A stretch of 64,000 nt of DNA. It comes from Certhia americana (taxonomy: Eukaryota > Chordata > Aves > Passeriformes > Certhiidae). Under the pieces are notes generated by a model that saw only the letters and a list, made by a program, of their open reading frames with translations, ran no database searches and was not told the origin of the DNA. Below, one piece after another: positions 1 through 13,000 of this stretch. Position numbers and translations under genes: made by a program. Every line of letters begins with the position of its first letter. The stretch's first letter is position 1. Location: positions 2,562,569-2,626,568 of the forward strand of contig CM031878.1 in NCBI GenBank assembly GCA_018697195.1, in the 5' to 3' direction.

Positions 1-32
1 GTAAACTGACAGGCAATTGGGCATGAAGTCCA

Positions 33-353
33 TCACAGTGACACTGCTGGAAAAAGGAACCACATCCCAGTGTGTTCGTCTCCTAGAGCCAAAGTCTGCC
101 TTAATTTTTTCAGTTTAGGGCTACTAAGCGTTTCCCCTGCAAACTCCCTTTGCCACACTTCCCTGACATGAGCCAGCAGCTTGTCTGTTTTGTGTCTATT
201 TGTGGCTGATATGAACTGTGACACGTCCAGGGGATCTTTTACAATTCCTGGTGACAAGGAGGGCTGTGAGCAGCAAAGTGTGTCACATATATTAGTCAGC
301 TGCAAAGCTGAAACTGATAGCAGGGTATGAATAGAGCTGATAGCCTCATCTCA
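33..353 (-). other. Weak exon-like open frame, unrecognised
   Basis: On the minus strand one frame stays open for about 107 codons, from a stop near 353 down to the stop at 33. The translation has balanced composition, without low complexity, and a charged, helix-like middle (residues around KTDKLLAHVREVWQREF). A pyrimidine-rich stretch ending in CACAG lies inside it and could be a splice acceptor. I do not recognise the protein, see no ATG in a good context, and see no clear downstream donor. It could be a real internal exon, an old retroposed piece, or a chance open frame; chance is the most likely. Confidence 0.15.
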
Positions 354-1903
354 AGCTGATACTTCATGTGGCAGATCATGTTTCTGGGGACTCCTTTGCT
401 TGCCCCAGGGATAGATAGAAAAAAGTCCTGCTGCATCCTGGTGAAAATATGCTCATGGTGCTCAGGGAAGGCTCAGATCAGATATTAGGAAAGATGGCAA
501 AAAGGCTGATATGTGCAAAAGGTACTACCAGTAGGGTTCTGGAGATGGCAATAGCTGCTATGGGAGGGTGAAAAGGAGGTAAAGACATTACTCACCTTGG
601 AGGTCAAGACACCTCTTGGCATCTCTTGAAGGAGGACAGAGGAAATGTCATCCCTCCCTCCCCATTGTGGACCTGACTGAAAAGTGAATTAAACCAGCTC
701 TTAAAACCCCTGGAAGATACTGCAGCACTTTACATTTAAGTTGCCAGTCAGGCAGATGCATTCCTTTAATGCCCATTATTAGCACTCTTCCCCAATTAGT
801 AGGAAAAGAATCACAGCTCTTGTGCAAAGTGGCCGTGGGGACACCCAAAGATTTCCATGGACTTGAAAGTAAACGCTAATGAAAAACTCCAGCTAACTTT
901 CCGGGGAGACTCACTGTGAGTGTGCACATGTCCTTGTGTGCCTTTGTCACAAGGAGAGGCACAAGGTCCTTTCTACCCCTGAGATAAAAGCAGTCAGCTT
1001 CAGAGCCACCATCACCATCCAATCCCAACAGCCTACCCTTTGAGAGGCTCCTTGACTTGTTGGGAGGGTTTTTTGCTGTCTAAACTCAGTGCCAGAAGGA
1101 GAAGGAGAGGTTGATCTCTGCATCTACAAAGCAGTTGGGAACAACAGCAGCATCTCTTGCTCCCAAGAAACCTGCCAGCATTTTAGGATACCCTGCCCCA
1201 TCTGGCAGGGGCAGAGGGAAGAGGATTATTCTGTATTCTGAGACAGGCCCAAGGAAAAGAGAAAACACCGGGAAAAGAAAAAGAGAGAAAAGCTCTGCAA
1301 ATGAACAGTCAGCATAAACAAAGTGTTATCAGCCCAGGCAAGAAGCTGAAGCATGACTGCACTAAACAAATCACAGTGGAATCAGCAACTGGCAAAGTAA
1401 TTGGCGTTATTACAGCTGATGGAAAATTTCTGATGCCGCCCATGTTCGCTTTCGAAACACTGCTCAGACATTTAATTGGCTCAGCTCACATCTAGATGAT
1501 TGCTCTTTTTGTCCTTCTGGAGTGTATCAGGCCTGTATCTGCAGACAGGAGCTTTTGGATGTGCCTCCCTGGCTCTGTCTGTCAGCTATGAGACAGGGAA
1601 TGGAGTTTGGCACAAACCAAACAAGGCAAGGGAAATATGGAGAAGAACAAGTCTCACCTAAATCATTTCAATCTCTCTGTTATCCCAGTTCTTTTTAAGT
1701 TCAACTCTGGCATTACCAAATAGTCCTGTGTTTGTAGCACCTAAGATACTGAGACTTAAATGCAGGAGTAAAAAAAAGCTGCATGTGTTGATGTCAGCAA
1801 GGGGTGGGTTTGGTGCTTTAATCACAATACAGGTAAAATTGATTCCTCTATCACATAGAAATGCTCCTGTGAGCTCCCTCTGGCCTATTAATCACACATG
1901 GAT
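354..1903. other. Unique non-coding DNA
   Basis: No gene or recognised repeat is visible. The part from about 1335 to 1500 stands out for retained CpGs and homeodomain-like TAATTGG words and is listed separately. Confidence 0.6.
1335..1500. other. Candidate conserved non-coding element
   Basis: The block is repeat-free. It holds two TAATTGG words (near 1398 and 1472), a CAGCTG E-box near 1413 and several CpGs in an otherwise CpG-poor neighbourhood. An overlapping 64-codon open frame on the plus strand (1301-1495) has no recognisable domain. Calling it conserved is inference; no alignment was available. Confidence 0.25.
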
Positions 1904-2041
1904 AAATCACAGGATGGTTTTGGTTGGAAAGGACCATCAAGACCATTTCTACCCTTCTGCCATGGGTAAGGTCACCTTCTACTAGATCAGGCTGGTCATA
2001 GCATCATCCACCCTGGCCTTGCACAATGCCAGGGATGGCAG
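1904..2041 (-). mobile_element. CR1 LINE 3' fragment
   Basis: Reading the plus strand, the segment follows the reverse complement of the avian CR1 3' end: a CACAGGATGG start, then GGTTGGAAAGGACC, then CACCTTCTACTAGATCAGG, then CCAGGGATGGCAG. The element therefore lies on the minus strand, 5'-truncated to about 140 bp. It is clearly diverged and has no coding potential. Confidence 0.8.
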
Positions 2042-2074
2042 TAAAATGTTAATGATGGCTGAATGTTTGTGCTC

Positions 2075-2110
2075 AGAAACTTGCTAGAAACTTGCTAGAA
2101 ACTAGAAACT
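2075..2110. repeat. Short tandem repeat, 11-bp and 7-bp units
   Basis: The unit AGAAACTTGCT occurs twice in tandem, followed by two copies of its shortened form AGAAACT. It starts 33 bp beyond the end of the CR1 fragment. Confidence 0.85.
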
Positions 2111-5100
2111 CAACTTGTTAGACTCTCTTGCCAAACTATCCCCATCCCATGAACCATTGTCCAGAAAACCAATTCCTCCCTGCAGGTCAGGCCTGCGTGG
2201 ACAGGGAAAATTCAGCCAGAGGCATCCTGATTTTCCCCAGTGTTTTATAAAAGCCTCACAAAATCATTGAACAGTAGGAAGCAGCCAGGATCTCAAGGTA
2301 TATGAAACTGGGGAATGTTTTTTTAAACTTTCATGAGAAAAAGCAGCCTGGCTTGGTGCTGAGTCCCAGATTCCTCCACTCCCTAGGCCCAGCCCTGCCA
2401 ATTGATCTGTCCTTTAGAAGACAACCAGGTCTAGGAAAAACAAGCTCTTTCCTTGGCCAGAAAATGTGTCTGTAGGGACGAGAAGGCTGTGGAGGAAGGA
2501 TGTTATTTCCCACTTCCCTCCTTTTCTCTTTGGGTCTGTTGAGAGCCATGACCACAGGCTGCCCTAGTAGAAAATGCCATGGTGGCAGAGGCTCTGCAGC
2601 AGTGTGGAGGGATGGATCCTCAACTATCATTTCTGAGTTCTCCCTGGAAGCAGAGGGAATATTTCCAAACTCACTTGATTGATTTGTTCACCAGCTGATT
2701 TCAGTAGGATATAACCCATTTAGGTTTTACAGCTGTTTTCCAATGAGGAGGGGCTTGTTTGTCACATCTCCTTTCATTGTAAATCAAAAGCAGTGCCATG
2801 CTGGGAGAGTCCCAATGTCAAAGGGAGAGGACATGTGGCAGCACAGCTCCCAGAGATTTCTGGAGCTGCTTGACACCAATCTTCCTGTTTTTCTGGAAAA
2901 TAGAAGAACCCTCATTTCAAAATGATGTAGCACGAGATAACAAAGAACAAGCCAGAGGATTTTAAGGGACACAATGGCCATTCAACAGCAAATGTGGTTG
3001 CACCAAAGTGTGGCTCCTCAAAACCTGCAGTAAGGCCTCCTGTAATACAGGAAACCAGTTTGGGAATGCCATGTGTTCCCAATTCAGAGCCCAGAGGATG
3101 GTTTCAGGATTAAATCCCTGCCCCAGGACTTTCAGGACCCTGACAGAAGCACAGAGTTGAAGAACTCAACCAGTTTAAAACAAGCAGTTCATTTCCCCCC
3201 CCAAAAAAATTGGTTAATTATATGTGACCTAGTGCCACAGTTAGATTTTGCAGGGACTTCCAGCTTTGTCCTCATGACTCTGGCTTCACAAGTGGCTGTT
3301 GCTGCTGCTGCTGCTGCCAGACACCAATACAGGACCTGGTGAGTCCTACAGAGCCTCAGAAGAACACTGAACTAGGTTGCCCTCGAAGCAAATTTGAGAC
3401 CAGAAGAAAACAAACAGGAAGCACAGAGGAGATCAGCTCTTTGCTCCTCTATGCCAAACAGGGCTTACAGAAAATCCCACTATAAAGGGCTCACTGAAAA
3501 TGGCCAGTGACAAAAATGGAAGCAAAATGTAGGCAGCCTCGTTATTTGCTTTATCTAAAACCTAAATATTTTCCCTTGAAGTTACCATTTCAGAATTTTT
3601 GATTCTGAAAAAGTCTGGAGATGAGCAATCCAGCCCCACAAGAAGCGAAAAGAGACATGTCCATTCTCTTCATCCAAGTTTGGTGCACGCCTTTGGATCA
3701 CAACCCATAAGACAGTCTACTCATGGGTAAATCTTCCTGTGGGAGCTGCAATATACTCCTGGGATTTAGAAAATCAAAGTTTATTCTGTTCTGTGGCTAC
3801 AACTGAATAACCTCACTCAGTTTTTTCCTGTTTCCTGAAACAGGAATAATGTTATTTATGCCCTGCATACTGAGACACTGAAATTTATGTGTGAAAAGCA
3901 TGGCATCAAAACTAAGTATAGTCACTTAAAGCAAAATGAAGGTGTACAGAAAAGACAAGGTAATGTGTGTGCCATTAAAATCCTAACACCAGATGCCAGA
4001 AGTGGGCTGAATTTGCTGAGGTACTCCTGCTGTTCCTTTTCATCAGGCATGGGGAAATACTGCTTTGCAGAAAAACATTGTGATGTGGTGAATGTCCAGA
4101 ATTTAATAAAGTCCATTATAACAGATGAAAATGAAGCTTTCATTAGTTTGTGAATGCCTTATTCATTTTAGTTTAGGTTGGGGTTTTTTTTGTTTTGTTT
4201 TGTTTTTTTTTTTTAAATCGAGAGAGAATGTTTTCCCTAAGCAAGTGCCAAGTAAGAGAGTAAACATCCTCTGCTCTTACACCTTCATCTCCTCCCCACT
4301 CCTGCAAGGAAAAGGCTCTCATTACACCAGCCTTGCCCATGTCCTGTTGCCAACCTCTCCCAGTAAGATGCACCCAACTCTAGCAACAGCTGGCCACAGC
4401 TGGATGTACCAATGGGCTCTGCAAAGCCTTTTCCCACTCCTGCCTGCCCCTGCGGGGTTCTTCAACTCCCACCTTTGCCTTTTATTGTCACACACACCTC
4501 GGGCCAAGAGCAATAATATATTTGCTTTATGATTCTCTGGCCATGACAGGGATTTTATGGACTGCCACAATATCATCTTCATAGCTGTGTCCATAGTGCT
4601 GATTAAAAGGGTCACACTGGCACAAGGGAATCTATAATGTCTTTATTTGTTCACGGGAAGGATACACCAGGAGTTCAAGTTTCTCTCTTCAGCTCTGGAC
4701 TCTTGGTGCTTTGATCCTGATCACCTTCAAGAATAAAAGGGGAATTTAGCTCTTTAGTGTGGTTTTGTCTCTGGTGTCTCAGTTAACACCATCCATAAAA
4801 GGATCATTTTCTTTGTTTCACAGCACAAGGCTGAGACCACAGACTTGAAATAGGAGTAGAAAGATAAAAACTGTATCTTTTTACCTAAAAAGGGACAATC
4901 ATTAACTACGTAAATAAATGAACAACTATTGAGTTTTAGTAACACAGTCCATTCTGTTGCTCATTCATGAAGAGGAGTAAAGAGAAAGTGTTTCAAGGCT
5001 TCAGAAAGATTTTTACTTTTTTTAGTTGGAGAATTACACGTCCTGGTATTTCAGCACTACAGACACCTGCTGACAGTATGATTGCAAAACAGGACATTCT

Positions 5101-6990
5101 TGAGGTTGCAAGAAAACAGGAACAAAAAAGAGAATCCGGTTATCAAGTAAAATATCAGAAGACTGTGGGTCTGAGTGTGTGTTTTTTCTCTGACTTCTAA
5201 AAGCATCACATCCTCAAATTCAAATGAGCAGATGGTTGCCAGAAACACTCTGAAACCAGCAAGCTGCTTGCCTTGGACACAGTATTTTGGTGTCCTGACC
5301 CCTTGACTCTCTCATGGATTTTTATTTCATTTGGGTTTGATCCAAAGCAATTGGAGAGGATTTTAAAGTCACAGATGATCTCTGATCTTCAATGATGGCA
5401 TTTTGGGGCATTTTAGCTTAAAGAAGAGACAAGGGCAGAAATGGCCATACACTCACCATCCAATGGGAGCAAAAAAAATAATGTCATAACTTGTGGTTTC
5501 AGTCACCGTTGAAGCAAGCTGCTGAGGCTGTACAGCAAAGAGGTGATACTAGTGAGGGGAGAAATGTTTTGAAAGCTTGCAGCTATGGCATCTCCTCTTT
5601 TTGCTGACATCACCAGCTACAGCTGATGACAACTCCAGCCCTACCTCCATGTTCTTCCAAAGAAGCAGCCCTAAGTCATATCTGCTCGTGGCAGAGTGTC
5701 TGAGTTTTAGTTTCTTGCCTCAGAAAGCGAGAAGAAGTGTTATCTTTGATATCAAGTTGGGTCTTAGGAATTGCCAGTAGATAAAGAACCTTGCATTCAT
5801 ATTCCCTGCAACTCTGACTGCTCTTCAGTCCTGACCTTGATTGCTCCCAGTAAGAGATAATACAAATCTCATTCCTCATGTAGACTTCCCAAGATGTTGT
5901 CTTGAGCTTCATCTCACAGGTGCTAAATGGCTTTTCATGCAGGAGATAAGCTGAAGTTCTCTGGTAAAGGATAAGACTGATAAATTTGCTCCTTGGGAGC
6001 CAGAGGACGATGTGTGTAAAGGTCACCTAGGAGAGAGAACTAAGCTGGTAGCACAGAGGGTCATGATGACACTGAATCATGATCATCTTAAGGAGAGGAG
6101 CAAGGCATTTCAGAGGGTACAATTTCTTCTGATGCCCTCTTCCTAAGTCATGTGAAAGGAAAGATTTATTTTTTCCCCCCCTTACCCTGTCAGGGCTTCT
6201 CATGGACTCCTTGCAGTCATCTGAGGCTCCTGCTTTTACACTTCCACCAAAGTCCTGCACCTTCACCCAGACACAGTGTCATGGTGTGACCATTCCCTCT
6301 CAAATTTGCTACTTCACCCACTTATCCTCACCAAGATTATGCTTTACTCATATCTGGGTTTCTTATTTCCCGTCATCCTTTCTGAACTACAGGCACTTAT
6401 TAAAAAATGGGAGCATCATCTAGTGGAGCTGCTGCTCAAACATAAGGGACCAGAACTGCAGTATTCCTTTATGAAGAGACCAGTGACAACTAATTTTGGT
6501 GGCACATAGATAAAATACTGATTTAATTTATCTGGATCTAGTAAAATCTGAAAAGAGCTTATAAGAAATCATGCCTATACCTCAGTTAATGAAATTCTGG
6601 GCTGCTTCTGGGAAGGCTGACAATTGTAAAACCAGTCTGCCAAACTTTCATTCACAGCTTCATTCCAAAGTCTTTACAGATATGACAAAACCCACCAAAC
6701 TCACAGAGGTGTGTGTGAACACACATGTGAGAATGGGGAATACCACATTTTCTCTCTCCCAAGGCAACCTGGCAGCTCAGAGGGGACAAGAGAACAAGGA
6801 ACAGATGTTCTTGATGCTGCCAGCAGTACTCAATGTTGCAGGACCTTTTTATTCCTCACCTGAGAATCTGAATCTAAAATCACCTCTACAAGAAAACCAT
6901 ATGAGCTTTCACTACTGGTGGTGCTCCCAGTGCATGGAAAGGGCTGCCAGAGGCCTCAGAAAATCCATCCATGGACCATCTCACCCTTCC
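2111..6990. other. Unique non-coding DNA
   Basis: Nothing recognisable as a gene. It holds a short (GCT)n run at 3295-3315 and a T-rich tract with G interruptions at 4184-4214. The open frames here (up to 156 codons at 6571-7041) have no known domain, and that longest one ends inside CR1 sequence. Confidence 0.6.
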
Positions 6991-7330
6991 CATAGCACCA
7001 CAGAATGGTTTGAGATGAAAAGGACCTTAAAGATCATTTAGCCCAGCCCCTCTGCCTTGGGCAGGGTCACCTCCCACTAGACCAGCATGCTCTAAACCTC
7101 ATCCAACCTGGGAACATTTCCAGGGGTGGGGCAGCCACAGCTTCTCTGGGCAACCTGTGCCAGGGCCTCACCACCTACACTGACAAGAATTCCTTTCCAA
7201 TATCCCTTCTAACCCTGTCCTCCGACAGTGGGAAGCCATTCCCTCTCATCCTGTCACTGTAGGCCCTTGTCCAAAGTCCCTCTCCAGCTCTCCTGGAGCC
7301 CCTTCAGGCACTAGAAAGGGTTCTAAGATC
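6991..7330 (-). mobile_element. CR1 LINE 3' fragment, 340 bp
   Basis: The plus strand shows the reverse complement of the CR1 3' region in order: CACAGAATGGTTTGAG, GGACCTTAAAGATCAT, GGGCAGGGTCACCTCCCACT, GGGGCAGCCACAGCTTCTCT, CAACCTGTGCCAGGGCCTCA, and a tail near CCCCTTCAGGCACTAGAAAG. The copy is on the minus strand and 5'-truncated. It is one of the better preserved copies here. Confidence 0.93.
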
Positions 7331-9443
7331 CAGGACACTGATTATTTTGGCTGGCCAGGCTGTCTGCTGTGCCCTTAGAGGTGGACTCTAGCGTTGATGC
7401 AGATTATTTTCACTGGTGCTCTTTTCATCTGGTCTGCTGCATCCAGAAACTGCAGAAGGCTGAAATAAATCTATATGCACCCTATCTGCCCCAATCCCCT
7501 TGTGTTTATATTTGTGCTTGTTATGACACAGGGAATGAGGGTGAGCATAAAGCATTTTTCCCTGGGGAACAGTGATTTTCAAGTGGTTACTCTGCAGGTG
7601 AAATGCAGGGTGCTGGCAAGTTATGCCTGTAAAATTTGATGCTTTGATTTCTGGTGTGTGGATCAATATTAATAGCAATATTATATTTCCAGAGCTGGCA
7701 GAACTATTGATTATTTGGTATGTAGCAGTTCATTTATACTTGAGAGCAAACTGGCACACTGAAACAACAAATGTGCAGCTGTTAACAAGCAACACAGGAC
7801 ATTGAGTTTCAGTGACACAACTGGGATATCACTTCCTTTGTCTAAAATGGAACATCTTTAACATGTCAAAAGTATAATTTATTTATCTATCTTACTGCCA
7901 TACCTGGGGAAAATACCTTTTCCTCCTGAAACCTGCAGATTAAGGTTATGTTTCCAAATATGTGCCAAAAACAATCAATAATTTCATTCCCACAGTGACC
8001 AAACACTTGAGGTATTCTTTAAAGGAAAATGTTTTGTTTGGTATGCTTAAACAAGTATTAAATCAGATCACTTTGTGCATGAGAAGATTTCAATGAAAGA
8101 AAAGATAATGAAACATTACACTGGAGCTGCAGAAGCTGAGACGGAGTTATTTCTTTTCAATGAAGCTTTTAACTCAGTGAGGAAAAAAATTCATACCTGT
8201 ATCTATATATGTGTGTAAATATATTTTGACAGGGTGAACTCAAAATAAAACTTTCTATATCAAACAAAGAGTTTACCTGCATTTGAAAGACATAGTGCTA
8301 CATCTTTCCATAGGGTTCTTTATTATGGATAAGTCTACAGTTTTCTCCTAGGGACACTTTTAACTCTCAAGGACCAAACTTTGAAAGCAAATTATGTAGA
8401 ATACCTATCTTATGGCTGAATATTCTTGAAAAAGGAACCTCCTTATGGTAAGGGAGAAAAAAAATTAAAAGTAATGGGTGACATTCCCTGTTGCAGAAAG
8501 AGCACTTCAATCACTTAATAATCTTTTTATGTGAGCTTGAAGAGGCTGGGGAGGTGACTAGTAAATATGCAGGAAGTGTACTATACATTGTCTTTTGGGA
8601 GATAATATAGCCTTTCCTTTGCTATCAGTATGTTAAACCCTGCAGGCTTAGCTGCCTTAACAACTGTCTACAATTTGGACAGGTCAGGATGAAGGGAGGC
8701 TGAATCAGCTTCTGGTGGTGGCTCTCCTCTCCCACTGCTGACAAACTGGGTTTAGAGAGAAGGCGTCCAGTTTCCCAGCTGGACCTGAGCCTCTTCAGCC
8801 AGTAGTAACTAAATGTGCCCAGAAATATTCCTGAGCTTGGAGGCCAACTGGCACAGAGAGGTTTGTACCTCTGCTCACAGCCATGTCTTAACTTTCCTAG
8901 CACAGCAGCTAAATGCAAACAGCTTGCAGGGATGAACCATGATCCATGCTTAAGGATGATTTAGGAGCTTGCTAGTTGGACCAAAAGTGTGTTGAGAACT
9001 GGTTTAGTACTTTGGGTATTCCCAGTTACATTTCCGTGAACATTCCCAGGCACTGTTTAACTTGCTTAAGTGATTGTTATGACATATTTCTTTTTCTGAT
9101 CAAGATTACTTCTTTCCAGCCAGAAGAAGGGCATTGTATGGCTGTAAATTTGGTTATGACAATAATCCTTCTGCTGGTTCATGAAATCACTCTTACTCAA
9201 TAGGATGCAAGTTTATTGCTGTCTGCAATCTAAGAATCTTTGCAAGAAACCAGATGTGGTATGTTTAAAGTGAAAAAAATGTTATGCGTGGACAGATGAA
9301 CTTCATAAACAAATCACTGTCCTCCTTATCCCATTGCACATCACTGACATCTGCCTGATATTACAAGGTTTGCTACTTTAAATTGCTTACCCTCAAAAAA
9401 GCATCCCAGCTCAAGCACTTGCCATATGGTCTAACTGCGTTAC
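7331..9443. other. Unique non-coding DNA
   Basis: AT-rich unique sequence. I see no gene, no recognised repeat and no strong motif cluster. Confidence 0.6.
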
Positions 9444-9448
9444 ATTGG
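9444..9448 (+). repeat. Left target-site duplication of the LTR
   Basis: ATTGG directly precedes the TG that opens the LTR. It matches ACTGG at 10043-10047 in four of five positions. A 5-bp duplication fits ERVL-type (class III) integration. Confidence 0.55.
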
Positions 9449-10042
9449 TGCACTGGTTTTGTCTGGGTCAGGGTTTGTTTTCCTCCCAGAGGCTGTCACA
9501 GAACTGTGTTTTGGGTTTGTGCTGAACACAGTGTTGATAACACAGAGATGTTTTTGTTATTGCTGAGCAGGGCTTGCACAGAGCCCAGGCCTTTGATGCT
9601 TTTTGCACTGCCAGGCTGGGGAGGGGAAGGAGGTGACTGAGAGGAGACACAGCCAGGACAGGTGACCCCAAGTGTCCAAAGGGATGTCCTAGACCATGTG
9701 ACATCATGGTCAGTGTACAAAGTGGAGGGAAGAAGGAAGAAGAGGGAATGTTTGGAGTGTTGGTGTTTGTCTTCCCAAGTCACTGTTACACATGATGGGT
9801 TCTGGCTCTCTGGAGGTGACTGAACACCTGCCTGCCCATGGCAAGCAGGGAACTAATTCCCTTTTTTGCTCTCCTTGTGTGCATGGCTCTTTCTTTCCTA
9901 TGACACTGTCTTTATATCAGCCCATGAGTTTTCCTTTTAAGGTTAAAAGTTAAGCTTTTACCCTTCCAATTCTCTCCTTGATCCTGCTGGTGGGGGAGTG
10001 AGTGCAGGAATATGAGGGGCCTGTTGGCGTTAAACCACGACA
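9449..10042 (+). mobile_element. Solo LTR of an avian endogenous retrovirus
   Basis: The 594-bp segment opens with TGCACTGGTTTTGTCTGGG and closes with TTAAACCACGACA, the TG...CA ends of an abundant bird LTR. Internal landmarks of that family are present: GCTGAACACAGTGTTGATAA, TTGTTATTGCTGAGCAG, GACACAGCCAGGACAG, TTTGTCTTCCCAAGTCAC and GAACACCTGCCTGCCCATG. The place where I expect the TATA box reads GTGTACAAAG (about 9713-9722), and the poly(A)-signal region (about 9895-9915) lacks an intact ATTAAA, so promoter and polyadenylation signals look decayed. No internal retroviral sequence or second LTR flanks it, so it is a solo LTR left by LTR-LTR recombination. Assignment to ERVL rests on the 5-bp duplication and is less sure than the LTR call. 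Confidence 0.85.
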
Positions 10043-10047
10043 ACTGG
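10043..10047 (+). repeat. Right target-site duplication of the LTR
   Basis: ACTGG directly follows the closing CA of the LTR and pairs with ATTGG at 9444-9448, one mismatch. Confidence 0.55.
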
Positions 10048-13000
10048 GATAGATGTTCCATAGCAACTTTCTGTCCTGACCTGCAAAAGGCAGAGCAAGT
10101 CTGTTTTCATGGGTTTCTCAGAGCTACAGGAAGCTGAATTCAGCTCTTTACTTCGAGAAGAAGGCCATCTGGCAGAAGGTAGGGCAGGACTATTACTAAT
10201 ACAATCACAAACCAAGAGGAAATACCCGAACCTTGGCACCCTCTTACACGCCACAGGCACTCAAGGCAGAGCAGGGAGAGAGAGGAAACTGTTCATGCCT
10301 ACCCTCTCTTCACTGCACACACCACAAAGCCTTCCCAGTGAAAAGGTTTCAAAGCTGCCATCAGGAACTCTTACTCTGATATGGGAAGTGTTCAGAGGAA
10401 AACATTCTTTTGAATGGTTTAGCTCATGACACTTTTAACAACCACCTGTGCAACAACCCACTCATTTGCAGACAGAGCTTGGGAGGGTGCTCTTTATCCT
10501 GGTGAGCTGTCTGTACTTCTGCAATAGCACTTTCTTTGCAGACAGCACCAAGGCTGCCATCCACTTTCACAGTTTTGCCTGTTTTTCCCAAGGAAAAGAC
10601 CTGTATCAGGAGTTGGTGTCACCTCCCAGCTCCTGTTTGGACCCCTTTGTGGCCCTGGAAGAAGCAGCTAAAAGGCACCATGTAGGCTCACAGCCTCGAT
10701 GTTTCACAGTGGCTTCCTGACTCAGGGGGCAATAATTCCAGAAGGATGGCAGATTCCTTCATACCAGCAAAATCTAATGCTTTAGGATCTTGTGATCTAG
10801 TGCAAAAGGTAGGAGGAGTGTGAATCCCAGCAGGAACCTGATTGAAGAGGCTGGGGGAGATGAGAGGAGACGGTGTCCTGCTGTGCACTTCTCCCACCTC
10901 CATAACCTCCTGATTTTCAAAGAGTTTCCACAGGGCCGTGGTAGCTATTGTTCTCCACACCTGGTACATCATCATCATCATCCCCACTACACTGATGGTT
11001 TGGGATTCTCACACAGCCAGCCTGTCTTCTTCCTGCCACTGAAATGAACAGCTTGTTTGGCTTCAGGAGGAAAAGAACCCGTGTGCAACTATGACACCCC
11101 TGTGCTAGGAGGATGCTGCATAGCCCATAACCAGCATGGTCTGCCTGGGCATATAATCATGTTCAGACAGACCCAGAGGCATTCCACACCCATGTGTCTG
11201 CCCCTTGTCCTTCCAAAAGTGACCACAGCACCTGGGTCAAGCTCTGGCACAACTGCTATTGATGTGCAGAGTCAGCAGTGAATGAGAGGGTTTTTTAAAT
11301 TTTTTTTAATTTTCGAGGAGGCTGCAGATTCCTCTTTGCCATTAAGATGAAAAGGAGGCTAATTCAAAGCTAGAGCAAAATTTAAGGAGTAATTCTGCAG
11401 AGGCAGGTAAGAGAAAGTAAAAGTTGTTTTTTACTCTGTTTGGCCCTGTAAAATAAGCAAAATTATCAGGGCTGTGCATTTTTTGAAACCTGCTTTATTT
11501 CTTTTTTCCTTGGAAGGGCTGAAATAGATTTAAACACTACTGTTATTATCTCTAAAACGACAGAGACATTTTCATGTGAGTTTCCCTTCACCGTCTGATA
11601 TTCATATTCACCATGTGCATTCCTTGGATTCAGGGCCTGCAGCTCCCCTGTGGTCCAAGGACTCAAGGTTCGTTTTGTGTTGCTCTTTCTGCCAAAATGG
11701 GGTTATTAGAGACAGGAAAAAAATTGCAAGGTTACCCACAGCCTTGATAGAAACAGGAGAGTAGGCGAATATTAGAAAGAAACTATTAGCTCTAATATCC
11801 AGCTGCATTTGGCAAACCTGAGTGTATTTGGATTGCCTATACCAGCATTTCACTCCCCTGCTTCCAAATGATTGCCCTGGCCCCAGTGATTAACCACCTG
11901 AATACACCCAAGAAGGATATTCACAGAAAAGATCTCATGATGAAAATGCTATTCCTGGCCTTCTTTCCATCACATCATAATCTGTCCACTAATATGGCTT
12001 GAGATCTCAGCTGATCAAAAGGTCATAAGATGCTACTGCTAAGTATCACTCTGTCTCTGTTCAGCCAAAGGCATTTTTACTCCATTCAACAGGCAGAAGA
12101 ATGTAATAGCAAAGCCTTCAAATCTGTTTGTATAATAGATGAAGTCTGCTCTTTATGGCATTATTCATCCTTCAGGGAATGACACCTGATAAATAAATCT
12201 CTAGCTCCCAGTGAATTTAAATAAAACAAAGGCAAATCATATCCCTGTGCACTGTAAATATAAAACTGCACATAACATCCTAATCTTCCATCCTCTCCTT
12301 TGTTAAAAAAGCTATAAAGAGCTGACCATCCTCAGATTGTGCCAAAATCAAGGGAGCCCAAACCTCTGAGTAAATTACAAAAAACATGGCAATAACAGAG
12401 GAAGGACTTAAAGATACCTAACTCATTTAGTTTAATGAAATGGTAAAACATGCACCTTTTTGTCTTCATGCTAGTAAAACCCAGAAAGGATAATCATCTC
12501 ATTGATAACAATAATGGAGTGAAAACTGGGGGAAACCTAATAAATGGGTCAACATGTTTCCCAGGGAATAACACCAGGGGGGACAATTTTCATGCATCCT
12601 AGGATGAATAAAATACTGATCCACATCCTACTCGACACCATGGCTTGGCCCAGCTGGTCACCATTGCACTGGTGGTAACTGGTCCACATGATGCCAGTCA
12701 TTGCCTCCAGCAGCAACTGCAGACACTTCTCTGACTATCCTGATTCCAAGCCTCTCAGCATGGGCAGGGATAGCTGCCCAAAACAGCAGGGAGAGAGGGC
12801 ACCCCTGCCAAGAGCCACCTGCCACCTGAAGCCCATGTCTAGCGGGTCTGCAGAGGTACTTCCTGTGAGCAATACCATTGGGAAACTGCTTTGTGTTTCC
12901 AGCACACCTGAAGTGCTGTCACAAACAAATTAAACCCCTCAGCATTTTCCAGACTATCCGCCCACTCTTTGGCTTTCCAGAGCTCTATACCAGGACCAAC

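Noticed and set aside
1301..1495. 64-codon plus-strand open frame with protein-like texture
   Set aside because: Short, no domain, no splice or transcription evidence; treated as a possible conserved non-coding block instead.
6571..7041. 156-codon plus-strand open frame
   Set aside because: Its last residues are encoded by a CR1 fragment and no domain is recognisable.
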